64,000 nt of DNA from Fragum whitleyi. Taxonomy: Eukaryota > Mollusca > Bivalvia > Cardiida > Cardiidae. Location of the stretch: NCBI GenBank assembly GCA_948146395.1, contig OX411547.1, positions 56,039,566-56,103,565 of the forward strand, given 5' to 3'. Below are positions 32,460 through 42,452 of the stretch, piece after piece. The position numbers and the translations under genes were made by a program. The notes beneath the pieces are model-generated. The model was not told where the DNA came from, searched no databases, and saw nothing but the letters and a program-made list of their open reading frames with translations. The first letter of the stretch is position 1, and each line of letters starts with the position of its first letter.

Positions 32460-33725
32460 CTTGCTTAGAGCTCCAATTATTTATTCCAAACACTCAATCA
32501 AACCATTCAGAAACGCTCCAAACCACTACAAAGGTAAGATCAACAAATGCATTGAAAATTAATACAGTTGGTCAAAAACGCGATTTCACTTATACAACAT
32601 AATTGGAAATTATAAGCGTCTGATTTGTTCTTATACGCCGCCGGAGGTGGACGTATATTGGCGTCATCTTCTCCGTCTGTCCGTTCGTCCGTCCGTCCGT
32701 CCGTCCACTTTTCTTGTCACCGCAACTCCTCCTAAGGTTTTTGCTGGATCTTCTTGAAACTTGGTCAATGTTATCACCTAAATTGGTAGGTGTGCATGAA
32801 GGAAGGATTTTATGGTTCGTTTATTTTTGCCTGAGTTATGTCCCTTACAAAACTTAGTCTCTGGGGCTTATTGCCTCAGTTATGCCCCCTTAAAATTTAG
32901 TCTCTGGGCTTATTGAAATTGCAGCCTTGTGAATGCAACTCTTCCTAAGTTTCTGGCTGGATCTGAATGAAACTTGGTGGATGTTATAACCGAAATTGGC
33001 AGATGAGCATGAAGTAAGGATTTTATGGTTCATTAATTTTACCCTTAATAATGCCACCTTAAAACTTAGTATCTGGGGCTTATTGAAATTGCATTCTTTT
33101 GAACGCAACTCCTCCTTACTTTTTGTCTTTGTTTAAATGAAACTTGGTCAATGTCATCACCATAATTTGTAGATGTACATGGATCAAGGATTTTATGGCT
33201 CATTTATTTCCCTGAATTATGCCCCCTTAAAACTTAGTGTCTGGGGCTTATTGAAATTGCAGCCTTGTGAAGGCAACTGCTCTTAACCTTTTGTCTTGAT
33301 TTAAATGAAACTTGGTCATTTTGAATTTGGTTCTGTTAAAGAAAGTAGTGTTTACAATTATTCTCGTGAAACAGCAGCAAAGTGGCGGCGTATTTTGTGA
33401 CTATGGCACTCTTGTTGAAGAAATGGGAAGCTTTTAATTCAATTTGTAGGCATATTCTAATTTATCTCAAAATTATCGCAAAACTGAAATTATAAGCGTC
33501 TGATTGGCTTTTGAAAACTTGGGAAGCAGTTTAATGAGTTTTATGCATATTATATTAAAGATAGGTAATCCAATACCGCTAATTTTGTTCGGGTGAACAA
33601 AATTAGCCATATTAGGCTTCCTCCCCTTAATTTCACTCAAAACTCGCTCCACACACTCATTCAATTTCATTCCAAAACCATTCCAAAATCACTCACCTTG
33701 ATAATTTCACGATGTTCTTAACTGT
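32460..33725 (+). mobile_element. F7 MITE-like element, interrupted by a cassette repeat
   Basis: The left half (CAATTATTTATTCCAAACACTC, AAATTATAAGCGTCTGATTT) ends near 32628. The right half (TTGAAGAAATGGGAAGCTTT onward, then AATTTCACTCAAAACTCGCT and GATAATTTCACGATGTTCTT) resumes near 33412. Intact relatives at 39828-40272 and 43793-44165 show the two halves joined. A 20-bp string GAAATTATAAGCGTCTGATT occurs at both 32606-32625 and 33486-33505, so part of the element is also duplicated. An inner palindrome ATACCGCTAATTTTGTTCGG / GAACAAAATTAGCC is typical of the family. Confidence 0.75.
32629..33412 (+). repeat. Cassette repeat inserted into F7, about 170-bp internal units
   Basis: Starts ATACGCCGCCGGAGGTGGAC, runs through a CCGTCCGTCCGTCCGT microsatellite, and has four units starting GCAACTCCTCCTAAG or similar near 32722, 32935, 33104 and 33271, each with ATGAAACTTGGT, GGATTTTATGG and CTTAGTCTCTGGGGCTTATT. 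It ends near GTGGCGGCGTATTTTGTGAC, which loosely mirrors the start. Confidence 0.75.
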
Positions 33726-33963
33726 AAATATTTTGACAATAAAAATGACCCTGGCGACGGAGGGATACGAACCACGGACCTTCACGGGTTCGTGATAAAT
33801 TTTTGTTTTATTCTCTTTGTTTGGATAGGCCCAATTTTTAGGTAGATGCTCAAGGGAAATCGTTAGAATTGGGGTTGTCTGGAGAATATCTCTAATATTC
33901 AGACATGTATTAAAAAATAACCTGACAGAATTGCTTCCCTTGATCACTCATTTTGAAGAGTTC

Positions 33964-34199
33964 GGGCCAACTTATTTCACACCCGGCCGGGGCCCGTTGT
34001 TGTTGTTTTTTCAGCTTGTATGCGTTCAGGATGACAGACCGGTTCAGGTCATATCCTGCTTTACCCGTATACTTACGTGTAAAGCGGGGTATAATTTGAA
34101 AACGGTTTGCACCATTTTTTTCAGCCTGAACGCAGGGCGGGTTACAAGCTGAAAAAACAACAACAACGGGCCCAGATAGGGCGTGAAATAAGTTGGCCC
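33964..34199. mobile_element. F8 palindromic MITE, copy 1
   Basis: GGGCCAACTTATTTCACACC faces GGCGTGAAATAAGTTGGCCC, and the arms continue (CCGTTGTTGTTGTTTTTTCA facing TGAAAAAACAACAACAACGG; AGCTTGTATGCGTTCAGG facing CCTGAACGCAGGGC). The centre includes ACCCGTATACTTACG and AAAGCGGGGTATAA, which recur at about 62222-62275. Copy 2 is at 45645-45836. Three overlapping frames of 73-102 residues here are artefacts of the palindrome. Confidence 0.85.
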
Positions 34200-34312
34200 C
34201 TTGTTTCGATATTCCCAAATGAAGTCGAATGTCAAACGATAATTTTGCCTCGTCAGTAGCATATCTTCTTCTTTCATGATTGGGGTATTAAACATTTTTT
34301 CGACAGTTGTTG

Positions 34313-34592
34313 GCCGCCGTCATAGTGTAGTTGGTAGCAAGCGTGTCTGACTGTCAATCTAGAGGTCCCGAGTTCGATCCCCGACGGCGGCACTCATTCT
34401 TTCCGACTATTTGTATCTCACCAATGGTCTGATAATCGTAGACCTATGTGAGATAGCAGCTGGAAGCTAGGAAAGGATGTGATGGTTGAACTGGTGAGAG
34501 AAATAATAGGAATCCATAATTAGGTGCTCCAGGCGCCGCGATATAACTAAAAAAATATTGAAAGCAGGGTAAAACTCCATTCAATTGATAAA
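34313..34592 (+). mobile_element. Best-preserved tRNA-derived SINE
   Basis: The head GCCGCCGTCATAGTGTAGTT to GACGGCGGC (34313-34391) folds like a tRNA: acceptor GCCGCCG/CGGCGGC pairs fully, the B box is GAGTTCGATCCCC, and the anticodon position reads GTC, suggesting a tRNA-Asp-like ancestor, but the anticodon stem is poor. It continues with ACTCATTCTTTCCGAC, CACCAATGGTCTGATAATCG, GATAGCAGCTGGAAGCTAGG, AATAGGAATCCATAATTAGG, GCTCCAGGCGCCGCGATATA and a CATTCAATTGATA tail. Head, body and 3' tail are all present. The internal Pol III boxes may still be active. Confidence 0.85.
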
Positions 34593-34709
34593 TTCTACAG
34601 TTGTTCCCCTCTGTGAGAAACTTATTTTATCTAATATTTGTATTATCTTGTACGTAGCGCTTATTCTTTTCTGTGACTCTTAATTTTCTACATAAGGAAT
34701 TTTGAATTA

Positions 34710-35055
34710 CAGTCGATATTACTCGAGTAACCACCTCTATTAAGCGACCACTTTTATTAAGCGACAATCATAAAAAGCCCCTTCACTGCGAGTAAAATCT
34801 CTAAAAATTGGACATTATTAAACGAAAAAGTGTTTATTATTGAATTTAATGATGTTAGAACCGATTAGAATCGTCTTTATGAGACGATTCTAATCGGTTA
34901 AAACATCGTAAGATTCAGTAAAAAGTATGCACCATTCTATAAATACTACCAAAAGAACCTGTCTGATATATCATGGAATAAAGTATTAAGCGATTTTTCA
35001 GAAAGCGACCGCTTTGTGTGGTCCCCTTAGTGGTCGCTAAACACGAGTTTTACTG
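34710..35055. mobile_element. pogo/Tigger-like MITE with TA duplication and central hairpin
   Basis: Begins CAGTCGATATTACTCGAGTA then ACCACCTCTATTAAGCGACC, and ends GGTCGCTAAACACGAGTTTT then ACTG, flanked by TA on both sides (34708-34709, 35056-35057). The CAGT ends, ACTCG-type terminal sequence and TA duplication fit the pogo/Tigger branch of Tc1/mariner. A hairpin AACCGATTAGAATCGTC / GACGATTCTAATCGGTT sits mid-element near 34859-34899. A partial relative (AAGCGACCACCTCTACAAAG) lies at about 44835-44910. No transposase. Confidence 0.8.
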
Positions 35056-35249
35056 TATTACGTATACGTATTGAGGCACATTTGAATATAGATCTTAAAA
35101 ATGAAGGAAAGAAGCAACGCGGTTGAGAAACTTTTTCTAAACCAATGTGTTGTTGCTACCGAACTACTTGGTTGTTTGATTTTGAAAGTTGCATATATGT
35201 CTTTTTATATTTCAATAAATCACAATTTAATCACCAATTCACCTATTCG

Positions 35250-35274
35250 CCCCCCCCCCTCCCCCCCCCCCCCC
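35250..35274. repeat. Poly-C tract with one T
   Basis: A run of about 24 C interrupted once. The 73- and 67-residue frames across it have poly-Pro runs and are artefacts. Confidence 0.9.
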
Positions 35275-35349
35275 AAGATATGGTTAAGTTATGCCGTTAT
35301 CTTATACACACAACGTACTTAGAACTTCTACAGGGAACGTTTCTATAAA

Positions 35350-35535
35350 AAATCAAAGTGCTGTCAGCACTGTGAATCGGGCATCATTGAGAGGATGGGA
35401 AAGTGTAATAGTTTGTCAATCAAAAGGGCTCAAATTTGGACCATAAAAGTTGGTAAAATATTTGCCCAATTTGTGAGTTTTTTGTCTGAACATTCCGTCT
35501 TCTCGAGGACATCGCCAGCTCATCCAACTGGAGTT
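35350..35535 (+). repeat. F10 repeat, copy 2
   Basis: Same order as 26500-26685: AATCAAAGTGCTGTCAGCAC, GCATCATTGAGAGGATGGGA, AAAGTTGGTAAAATATTTGC, GGACATCGCCAGCTCATCCA. Small frames at 35395 and 35558 lie in or next to it and look non-coding. Confidence 0.8.
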
Positions 35536-35930
35536 TACAGAATTATATCCACTCAACTTGAGATATTTGTCACAATACATTTCCATTCAACGTGGGACTG
35601 AACCCATTTCAACTAAGATTGATTATCCAACAGGCTACCAACTACCCTATACGGTCAGACGTCATGGGGGTAGAACCGGCATCAATTTGATGCCTTGGGG
35701 AAGCATTTATCTAGAGGCAGATAATGGCAAATCCCGGTCATGTCTCTGCAGTGTATAGGCACAGTAACAATTGAGATGCAAAAATTGCACATGAAATTTC
35801 ATCAAAATTATTTAGCCTTGGTCCAGTGGAATGGAAAAGCCCTTTTTCGCGCAGAGAGCTAAAAGTTAGAACACAATGGGGAACGATTTTATCCAGTTAA
35901 CAATGACGCAATATCGGACAAACAATATTT

Positions 35931-36006
35931 CGTAGGTGTTGTTATAAAATCTCGTACTACGGCTTGAGTAAAGCCGTAGTTACGATATTTTATAACAACA
36001 CCGACG
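35931..36006. mobile_element. Palindrome with about 33-bp arms
   Basis: AGGTGTTGTTATAAAATCTC plus GTACTACGGCTT faces AAGCCGTAGTTACGATATTT plus TATAACAACACC. Few mismatches, short loop. The CTACGGCTT..AAGCCGTAG core resembles the CTACAGCTT cores at 11900 and 14328. Confidence 0.8.
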
Positions 36007-36029
36007 GTTTATCAAAACGTAATGGTAAT

Positions 36030-36275
36030 TCTAGGCCTTAGCGCATTTAGTAACGCACCTGTTCACCGGGTTCAATACTCGTCCGCGGCAAATACCTTTT
36101 CTGACAAAAATGTCGTCCATCAATGGTTTGATATCGCGAACCTATGTGATGGAGCAGCTGAAGGCTGGTAATACTGGTATGAGAAACAATAGGAATCCAT
36201 GGTTAGGTGCTCCAGCCGCTCAATATGACCACATCAGTCGAAAACGGTGTAAACCCTAATAAACCGATCAAAATC
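36030..36275 (+). mobile_element. tRNA-derived SINE, diverged
   Basis: A degraded head with B-box-like CGGGTTCAATACTCG, then CATCAATGGTTTGATATCGC, GATGGAGCAGCTGAAGGCTG, AATAGGAATCCATGGTTAGG, TGCTCCAGCCGCTCAATATG and AACGGTGTAAACCC. Same order as 34313-34592. Confidence 0.75.
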
Positions 36276-36534
36276 AACGCAATGGCAAAGAAATCTGTGC
36301 TAAAAATAGACTAGGATTAATCATGTTAACTATAGAAGCAGACGATGCCAACAGACGACAAATGAAGAAATAACTCTAGACAAAGGAAAACGGAGAGGAA
36401 GGAGGGTAAGGAATTGTTGTTGTTGTTCTTTTATGAAATATAAGAAGTTGTTTCCCCTTTTTCACAATGTATCCCCTCCGCAGGGATAGACATTGATCAC
36501 ATTAAACAGTTTTTAGAACAACAAATTAGAACAG

Positions 36535-37215
36535 CACGAAGATAATTTCAATTCCTTTACTCAACCAAAAAGCTTGTAAAAAACGCTGAAAATACTAATT
36601 GGTAATTACTAAAAACGCAAATTACACCAAATCATTAATAAGCCTCTTCCTCTTTTTCGCAAAAGTGAAAGAGATAAAAAAAAATGTAGATTATAACTGA
36701 AAAGGCCGTTTCTGCGTTTTTTGTCTTGAACAAATAGCTCAGTGGATAACACGCAAAATGTAAGTGTCAAGCCTCGGTAAGCGTGGGTTTTGACCACGTG
36801 ATAATCATAACAGAATTTGATTGGTTGTCAGCCCTACAGCTTGTAAATGACCGTTCGAGAAAAAGATCAGAGTAGTAATATTGTAACTGCTACAAAATTA
36901 TTATACAGTTAACCTGTTGTACGTTTCAACTCCCTTACTCAGCCGAAAATCATGATATAAACACTGAAAATACTAACTGGTAATTACTTAAAGCGAAAAT
37001 TACATCTAATTTTGTATTAGCCTCTTCTTTATTTGTCGCAAAGTAAATAAGATAAAGAAAAAATGCAGATTGTGACTGAAAAGGCCGTTTCTTCAGTGTT
37101 TGAAAACACATAGTTTTGCTCGAACACACTGCTCAGCGGATAAGGGTAAAAATGTAATGTGTCCAAGTGATGCGATTACTGGTAAACGGTATATACAAAT
37201 CGGGTGACCCCGATT
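36535..37215 (+). repeat. F9 repeat, two adjacent copies
   Basis: Copy 2 (36535-36790, 5'-truncated) has CTGAAAATACTAATTGGTAA and AACTGAAAAGGCCGTTTCTG and ends in a tRNA-like segment: AATAGCTCAGTGGATAACAC as A box and GTGGGTTTTGACC as B box. Copy 3 (36793-37215) is nearly full length with GTGATAATCATAACAGAATT through AAGGCCGTTTCTTCAGTGTT and GCTCAGCGGATAAGG. The head-to-tail arrangement suggests tandem duplication or paired insertion. Confidence 0.8.
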
Positions 37216-37229
37216 TAAAAATGGACAGT

Positions 37230-38090
37230 AAGTGTATGCGTATATCAGCAGGAAATTTAATAGAGCACAATCTTGTTAACGCAATAAAAATCCACAAATT
37301 TCATTGGATTCTGAAACGTTAAAAGGAAAATTTTAGGGTAATAGAGAAGGTTGCTTAAGAACATGAAAACAATCAGTCGAAAATCATCGAAAAGGGGGGG
37401 GGGGTTCTAGTAAATTTCACTCATTGCAATCTTGATTATGCGCCTAAGTCCACAAATGTCATCAGATTCTGTTGAAACTTTCACGAGTTTATTGAATATT
37501 TTCAAGTTTTTTTGAGATAGATTAAATCTCCTTATTACTTCTGCCTTACACTTTCCTTTCTAAAATAAAGTAAGTTCCTTTTATATCATGTAGGCAGAGG
37601 CTTTGTGAAAAAATACTGGCCAGTGGAACGTTTCAGACCCTCATAGGCCTCTTTCTCGGTAGAACACGAAAACGAACTTCTAAATGGCCACTTGGTTTTT
37701 TTAGACAATAAGTTGTATTTTTTTTATATCTGGAATGTGAAGAAGTCGAATTGCACGAGGAAAATAATTCGGCGAAATCTTCAATTTTTATCGACCGGAA
37801 AAATGTGAAGATAGCATCGGAATTGAAGGAAATTCGAGGATTCCCCTGATTTCAAATTCAACATTGATGGGTAGGGTAACGCTTGTATGAGAAACAAAAC
37901 AACCACAATGTCAATTTCTTGAATAAATCGACATCGGCATCGGAGTTTGTCATTTATAGGATTAATTTCGTTCCGTGACCAAAATTTTGATGATTTTACT
38001 TTCATATATACTTAGCCCAAGAGAAACGTTACAAACTTCTTAGTCTATTTTGAACGCCTTACAGTGACTATACGCCAACTTTAATGACAT
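37230..38090. other. Cassette-type repeat remnant and unique sequence
   Basis: TCCACAAATTTCATTGGATTCTG and TCCACAAATGTCATCAGATTCTG about 170 bp apart, ending in CCTCATAGGCCTCTTTC, resemble the cassette in tetraspanin intron 3 (53800-54250). A G9 run lies near 37395-37404. Nothing else supportable. Confidence 0.45.
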
Positions 38091-38096
38091 GTGCTA

Positions 38097-38185
38097 TAAT
38101 GGCTAACGACAGAGACTACACAGACCCAGGGTTTTGCCCGGAAGAAGCGAGTCCGGGGTAATTCGTCTGTCACTTCCGGTTTTGG
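38097..38185 (+). promoter_or_regulatory. Possible promoter and first coding exon, weak
   Basis: An ATG in good context (ATAATGG, 38098-38100) opens 20 codons, MANDRDYTDPGFCPEEASPG, ending at a GGGGTAATTC that could be a weak donor or simply a stop. CCGGAAG at about 38139 and ACTTCCGG at about 38173 are ETS-type sites, as at 3686-3785. I found no downstream exon to pair with it, so this may be chance. Confidence 0.2.
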
Positions 38186-38431
38186 ACACGTTCTCGTGTT
38201 GAGCCACCAAAAGTTAACTTTGAGTGCTTTTTGTTACTCAGTCACATCATTTCGTAGCATTGGCACGAAAAAACAATAATGTTTGCACATTTAATTGAAA
38301 CGGGTTTGCCACAGCAATCGAAAAAATGCAAAAATCAGACTACGGGTATGCATAGAGGTTGCATGTCTGTTTATAGCGCCACTCTTAAGTTAAGCTACTC
38401 GGGACAGGCAAGTCACATTTTAACATCTTGG

Positions 38432-38690
38432 TGTAGAATTGCCAAGCCCGGTAAGGACAGTCGGTAACGCGTCTGGTTTTCAATTATGGGGTCGTTGGTT
38501 CGATTGCCGACTCAGCCATTTTTCATCCCATATTTGACAACAGTCATTTTGAGTAGTGTCATTTATTTCCTACAGAATGGTCGAGTGATACGCCTAAGAG
38601 AGAAGGGCGACTGGTGGCTCAGATGAAATGTTCTAGCTGTGTCGTGCGAAACAACAAGAAACTATGGATAGGTGCACCAGCCGTCTAATT
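38432..38690 (+). mobile_element. tRNA-derived SINE, diverged
   Basis: Head with CGGTAACGCGTCTGGTTTTC and B-box-like TTGGTTCGATTGCC, then a body partly replaced, then GTGTCGTGCGAAACAACAAG, AAACTATGGATAGGTGCACC and AGCCGTCTAATTTTCC. It lacks the usual CCACCAATGG phrase, so it is older or rearranged. Confidence 0.65.
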
Positions 38691-38868
38691 TTCCATGTAA
38701 AACTAGAGAAGACGACGTTTAATATTTCAAACCTAAAAATCGCTGCGCAACCTGTAAAAGATATCGCTCGAGATAAGATAGGCTCCTTTGTCCCGTTTTA
38801 CAAAACATCTTACATCATTTTTGCTTAAGTCAAAAATTAAAGTTGCTTTACAGTAGTAACTAAATATG

Positions 38869-38943
38869 AAATTCTGCCATGCATCATCACAGTGGAATCG
38901 TCTTTAGAAGACGATTCCAATGAGATATTGCACGGTAGAATCT
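38869..38943. mobile_element. Palindrome around GGAATCGTC..GACGATTCC
   Basis: AAATTCTGCCATGCATCATC then ACAGTGGAATCGTCTT faces AAGACGATTCCAATGAGATA then TTGCACGGTAGAATCT. The core resembles the hairpin inside the pogo-like MITE (AGAATCGTCTTTATGAGACG), hinting at one hairpin family. Confidence 0.75.
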
Positions 38944-38989
38944 AGCCATGAATTAAAACACCAGGTTCGATTTGTGATTTTTACTTACG

Positions 38990-39825
38990 ATCAATTTTTT
39001 CGTAAGACGTTTAGTAAAACGGGCCCCTAGTGACGTCACGTAGAGGTGTTGTTACCACGGCATTTTTTTCTCATTCAATTCATCAAAAAAAGGATAACTA
39101 CAAGACAATTATGTGTGTTTAGCTCAGACATTGGTCACTTATGACATTGGAACGGCTTTATGTACGACAACTTCAAGGAATGATACTCGATAGAACACCG
39201 ACACGCTTTCTTTCATTTCTGTGATTTTTGAAATCGACCTCTTTGTCCTTGGACCACCAACAAAACACTCTTTTAACGGACATCAAGTCCTGAACCATCC
39301 ATAAACCGACGGATATCACTTTCAAGTTTCATGTTATAGTAGCATTTTCATTCTACATGGTTTTATAGCGACACTATAGCCCTAAATAAGGCATGTAAAG
39401 TTTCTTTTTTTGTGTGTGTGCTAAGTATATATCAACTAGCCCAGCTCTCCCTATTAATTTTGCTGGATACCGACATAGCAGTACTATCAGTGCTTTAATA
39501 TATGTCCACTTTATGAAAATATTGCAGACAAATGACGTTTCATCAAACGAGTGAGGCTGGCATGTCCAGAGGCAGAGCCAATGAATGGGTAATGTGTGGA
39601 TTGCTGACCACGCCCCATTGACCTCCGTTTACACGCCCCTAGATATCAAAATGTTATTTATCTGCAGGATAAAAATAAATGGAAACGCAACAAAGAGCAA
39701 TTCGTTGGAGGGCGACCTTAACGTCGTAAATACAGCTTTTTAAAAGCTGCATTTACACCGTTTAAGTAGCCGATCCACGAAAATGATAGAAAAATGGCGG
39801 AAAATGCGGAGTTCAACGGTCATCT
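38990..39825. other. Intergenic, no gene seen
   Basis: A TGACGTCAC site at about 39030, a short ATACAGCTTTTTAAAAGCTG palindrome at 39731-39752, and otherwise featureless AT-rich sequence. Confidence 0.4.
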
Positions 39826-39827
39826 CA

Positions 39828-40272
39828 ATAGAGCTAGTTAAATAGTGAAATTAACATTCACCTCAATCAAAAGCTTTCTAAATCGCTCTTTCAGCGCTCC
39901 ATTCATTCATTCCAAACACTCACTCAAACCATTCAAAAACGCTCAAACCCATTGAAAAATATGGAATCAATATTGTCATTAAAAATAATTTTGAAAAGAT
40001 AAAAACCGCGATTTAACTGACATTATTCAAATTGTAAGCGTCTAATAGTTTCTTGAAGAAATAGAAAGCTACCTAAAGAACTTGTATGCATATTTTATGA
40101 AGGGGAGGGGGGTAATAAAAATCGCAAATTTTGATCAGGATGAGCAAAATTAGCGATATTTAACTACCTCCCTTTAATTTCACTCAAAACTCGCTTCACA
40201 CAGAAATTCAATTTAAATCCAAAATTATTCTAAAATCATTCAACATGTCGATTTCACGATATTGGTAACTGA
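39828..40272 (+). mobile_element. F7 MITE-like element, full copy
   Basis: Ends GTTAAATAGTGAAATTAACA and GTCGATTTCACGATATTGGT form loose inverted repeats. Order: CATTCCAAACACTCACTCAA, ACCATTCAAAAACGCTC, AAAAACCGCGATTTAACTGA, TTGTATGCATATTTTATGAA, GCAAATTTTGATCAGGATGA facing GCAAAATTAGCG, CTACCTCCCTTTAATTTCAC, TCAAAACTCGCTTCACAC. Confidence 0.8.
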
Positions 40273-40667
40273 ATAAATGAGTGTTTTGATTGGCCAATCG
40301 AGGTTTTGATTGACAATGAATCACAATCTGTTGATTTCAACGTTTCAGGAAACCGAAGGGATACGAAAAGCACCAGTCAAGTCCGGTTTACCAAATCCGA
40401 AAATTACACATTGAATACCTAAGTAAATTAAAACTGGCGAAAGGGTTTTATTAATTACACATCTTTGTTTACTAAGCAGGCGGACCAGCGAAGATATGAT
40501 ACAAAGTCAACCATTATGAGGGAATATATACATCTATACAGGTATGTTGCACACCTTGACTCATTTTATGTATGGGACATAGTTTAATGTCATGTTTCAT
40601 TTCATTTTTATTGTTTTGAATGAGGTTGTAAGCTACTTTCAACAGTATTTCAGACATATCGCAGCAA

Positions 40668-40813
40668 CTTAAGGTAGTAGACTCGGAAGTAATGAACTTT
40701 CACAATGTAAACCGAGGTTTCCTAAAGAAAATCATTAGGAAACCTCGGTTTACAATGTTCAAGTTCATGTCTGCGGAAACGTTGCGGATCTATTACTTGT
40801 CTACAACCTTAAG
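40668..40813. mobile_element. F6 palindromic element, well-preserved copy
   Basis: CTTAAGGTAGTAGACTCGGA faces GTCTACAACCTTAAG. The centre AACCGAGGTTTCCTAA is separated by a short loop from TTAGGAAACCTCGGTT, a perfect 16-bp stem that continues into ATGAACTTTCACAATGTAA opposite TTACAATGTTCAAGTTCAT. Confidence 0.85.
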
Positions 40814-40814
40814 C

Positions 40815-41710
40815 ACCTAACTGTAGATTGCATGTATTTCTCACATCAGTACTGCTACTTCTTAATTTCCGGGCCTGTAATTGGAAATCCTTCTTAGATT
40901 AACGATTATAAAACCATTGATAGTTGAAAATGTTAGAAAGTATTCTAATCATAGGCCCAATTGAAAGTCTGACCTGCTATCAACTGCGGTAATGCCGCGG
41001 CTCTTGTCACATTTTTTTTTAAAAGGACGCTTAGATTGTGATATCTTTCTAATTTCAACGAGGTTCCAATTCAAAAATCCCAATGAAGTTGTTTTCTTCG
41101 CGTTTGTATTGGTTGGTGAAAAGGGTTTTTATTGGTCTTATATTTCTTGGTCAAGGTAACTTGAGAAGGTCAAAAGACTATTGCCTTTATATCTCCTCCA
41201 CTTGTGTATAGCCTCCAAAAATAATTCAACATTTTGTTGCCTTAATAAGTAATTCCTTGTCATGTGAAGAGTTGTTTGGATATGTCAAAATTCCAGGTCG
41301 AAAGATAAATTTGAGTTTGACCGAAGCAGCTCTTCTATATTTAAGAATGGATTTCAATAAAACCTTGATGAGTACGAGTTTCGTGTAAAATATGTTGAAG
41401 GATGTAACCCAGTTCAAGACCAATTTCGAAAATTGACCTATTCGAGAGCATATTTCCTATGCCAATTAATTGACATCAAAATAACTTGGCAAGGTTTATC
41501 ACCATGATGTATACTGCTGACCCAGTTATTTGAATACATTCAATGCCAAGGTCACTATCAAAGGCCGATTTACAAAATTGATATCCCGGTCACAAGTTCC
41601 TGTTCAAGGATTTTTGACCCTGAAAGCTTCGCAACATTTACTACCGCTTGAAATCACAACCTTCGTAGACAGATAGCAATATTTTTATGGGTATCATTAT
41701 CTGTGAAACA
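40815..41710. other. Intergenic, no gene seen
   Basis: AT-rich. The minus-strand 65-residue frame at 41226-41423 has no features. No repeat shared with the rest of the window was noticed. Confidence 0.4.
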
Positions 41711-41713
41711 TTC

Positions 41714-42035
41714 TAGTTTTATCTTATAACTATACAAATATCCATGTGATAACATCCCACGTTATATTTTTTATGATATCACATGGCTATATTTAGAACA
41801 ATGACATAATGAGGTTATTTTTAGAAACTTGCATTTCCGTTAGAAACATCGACAAAAACAAACCAAATAGAGGTTATGAGATAATCATAATACGTACTGA
41901 ATGTATCATATGAAAAAATATAGAACTCGGTTGTGAGAATTGATAAACGTCTCGGCTGAGCCTCGACAAATATAAATTCCCCCAACCTCGTTAGATATTT
42001 TTTTCATACAAAATGCTAAGTACGTATCATATATT
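41714..42035 (+). mobile_element. F4 MITE-like element, copy 2
   Basis: TTTTATCTTATAACTATACA, GTGATAACATCCCACGTTAT, GGTTATTTTTAGAAACTTGC, GTTAGAAACATCGAC, then the palindromic end ATGAAAAAATATAGAACTCG facing CCTCGTTAGATATTTTTTTC. Same orientation as 16870-17190. Confidence 0.85.
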
Positions 42036-42452
42036 TATCTATCATAGTTGAAATCTATAGCATAATCTGCAACTTTACTTTTTAATAATACATATGAGCA
42101 TTTATAAGAACAGGATATTGTAAGGATATTGCTAAAGATGTCCTTGTTACCCTGAAGAGAGTAGTAAAACTTGCAAGGGGACTTCTTTCGGACTGAATGA
42201 ATGGGGTTAGAAAGTGTGGAATGAAAATAATGAGAGGTAATTCAATATCGCTAACTTCGGTCAATATGAACTAAATTTTCGACAATCTATTACTAGCCTC
42301 TATTAAAATCTCCTTACTGTTCTATAATGTTTTTAGAATCCCTTCACTGATCGATAATGCTCTATAAAATCTACACGGGTAAATTAATTCAACTAATGAT
42401 TTAATAAACTTCAATGATGGTCGGGAGTGCTTTGAACGATTTCGAAGCGTTT

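Noticed and set aside
33910..34295. Frames of 73-102 residues on both strands
   Set aside because: They are produced by the F8 palindrome, whose two arms give near-mirror reading frames.
34313..34391. Functional tRNA-Asp gene
   Set aside because: The acceptor stem pairs but the anticodon stem does not, and the segment continues into a SINE body shared with several other loci.
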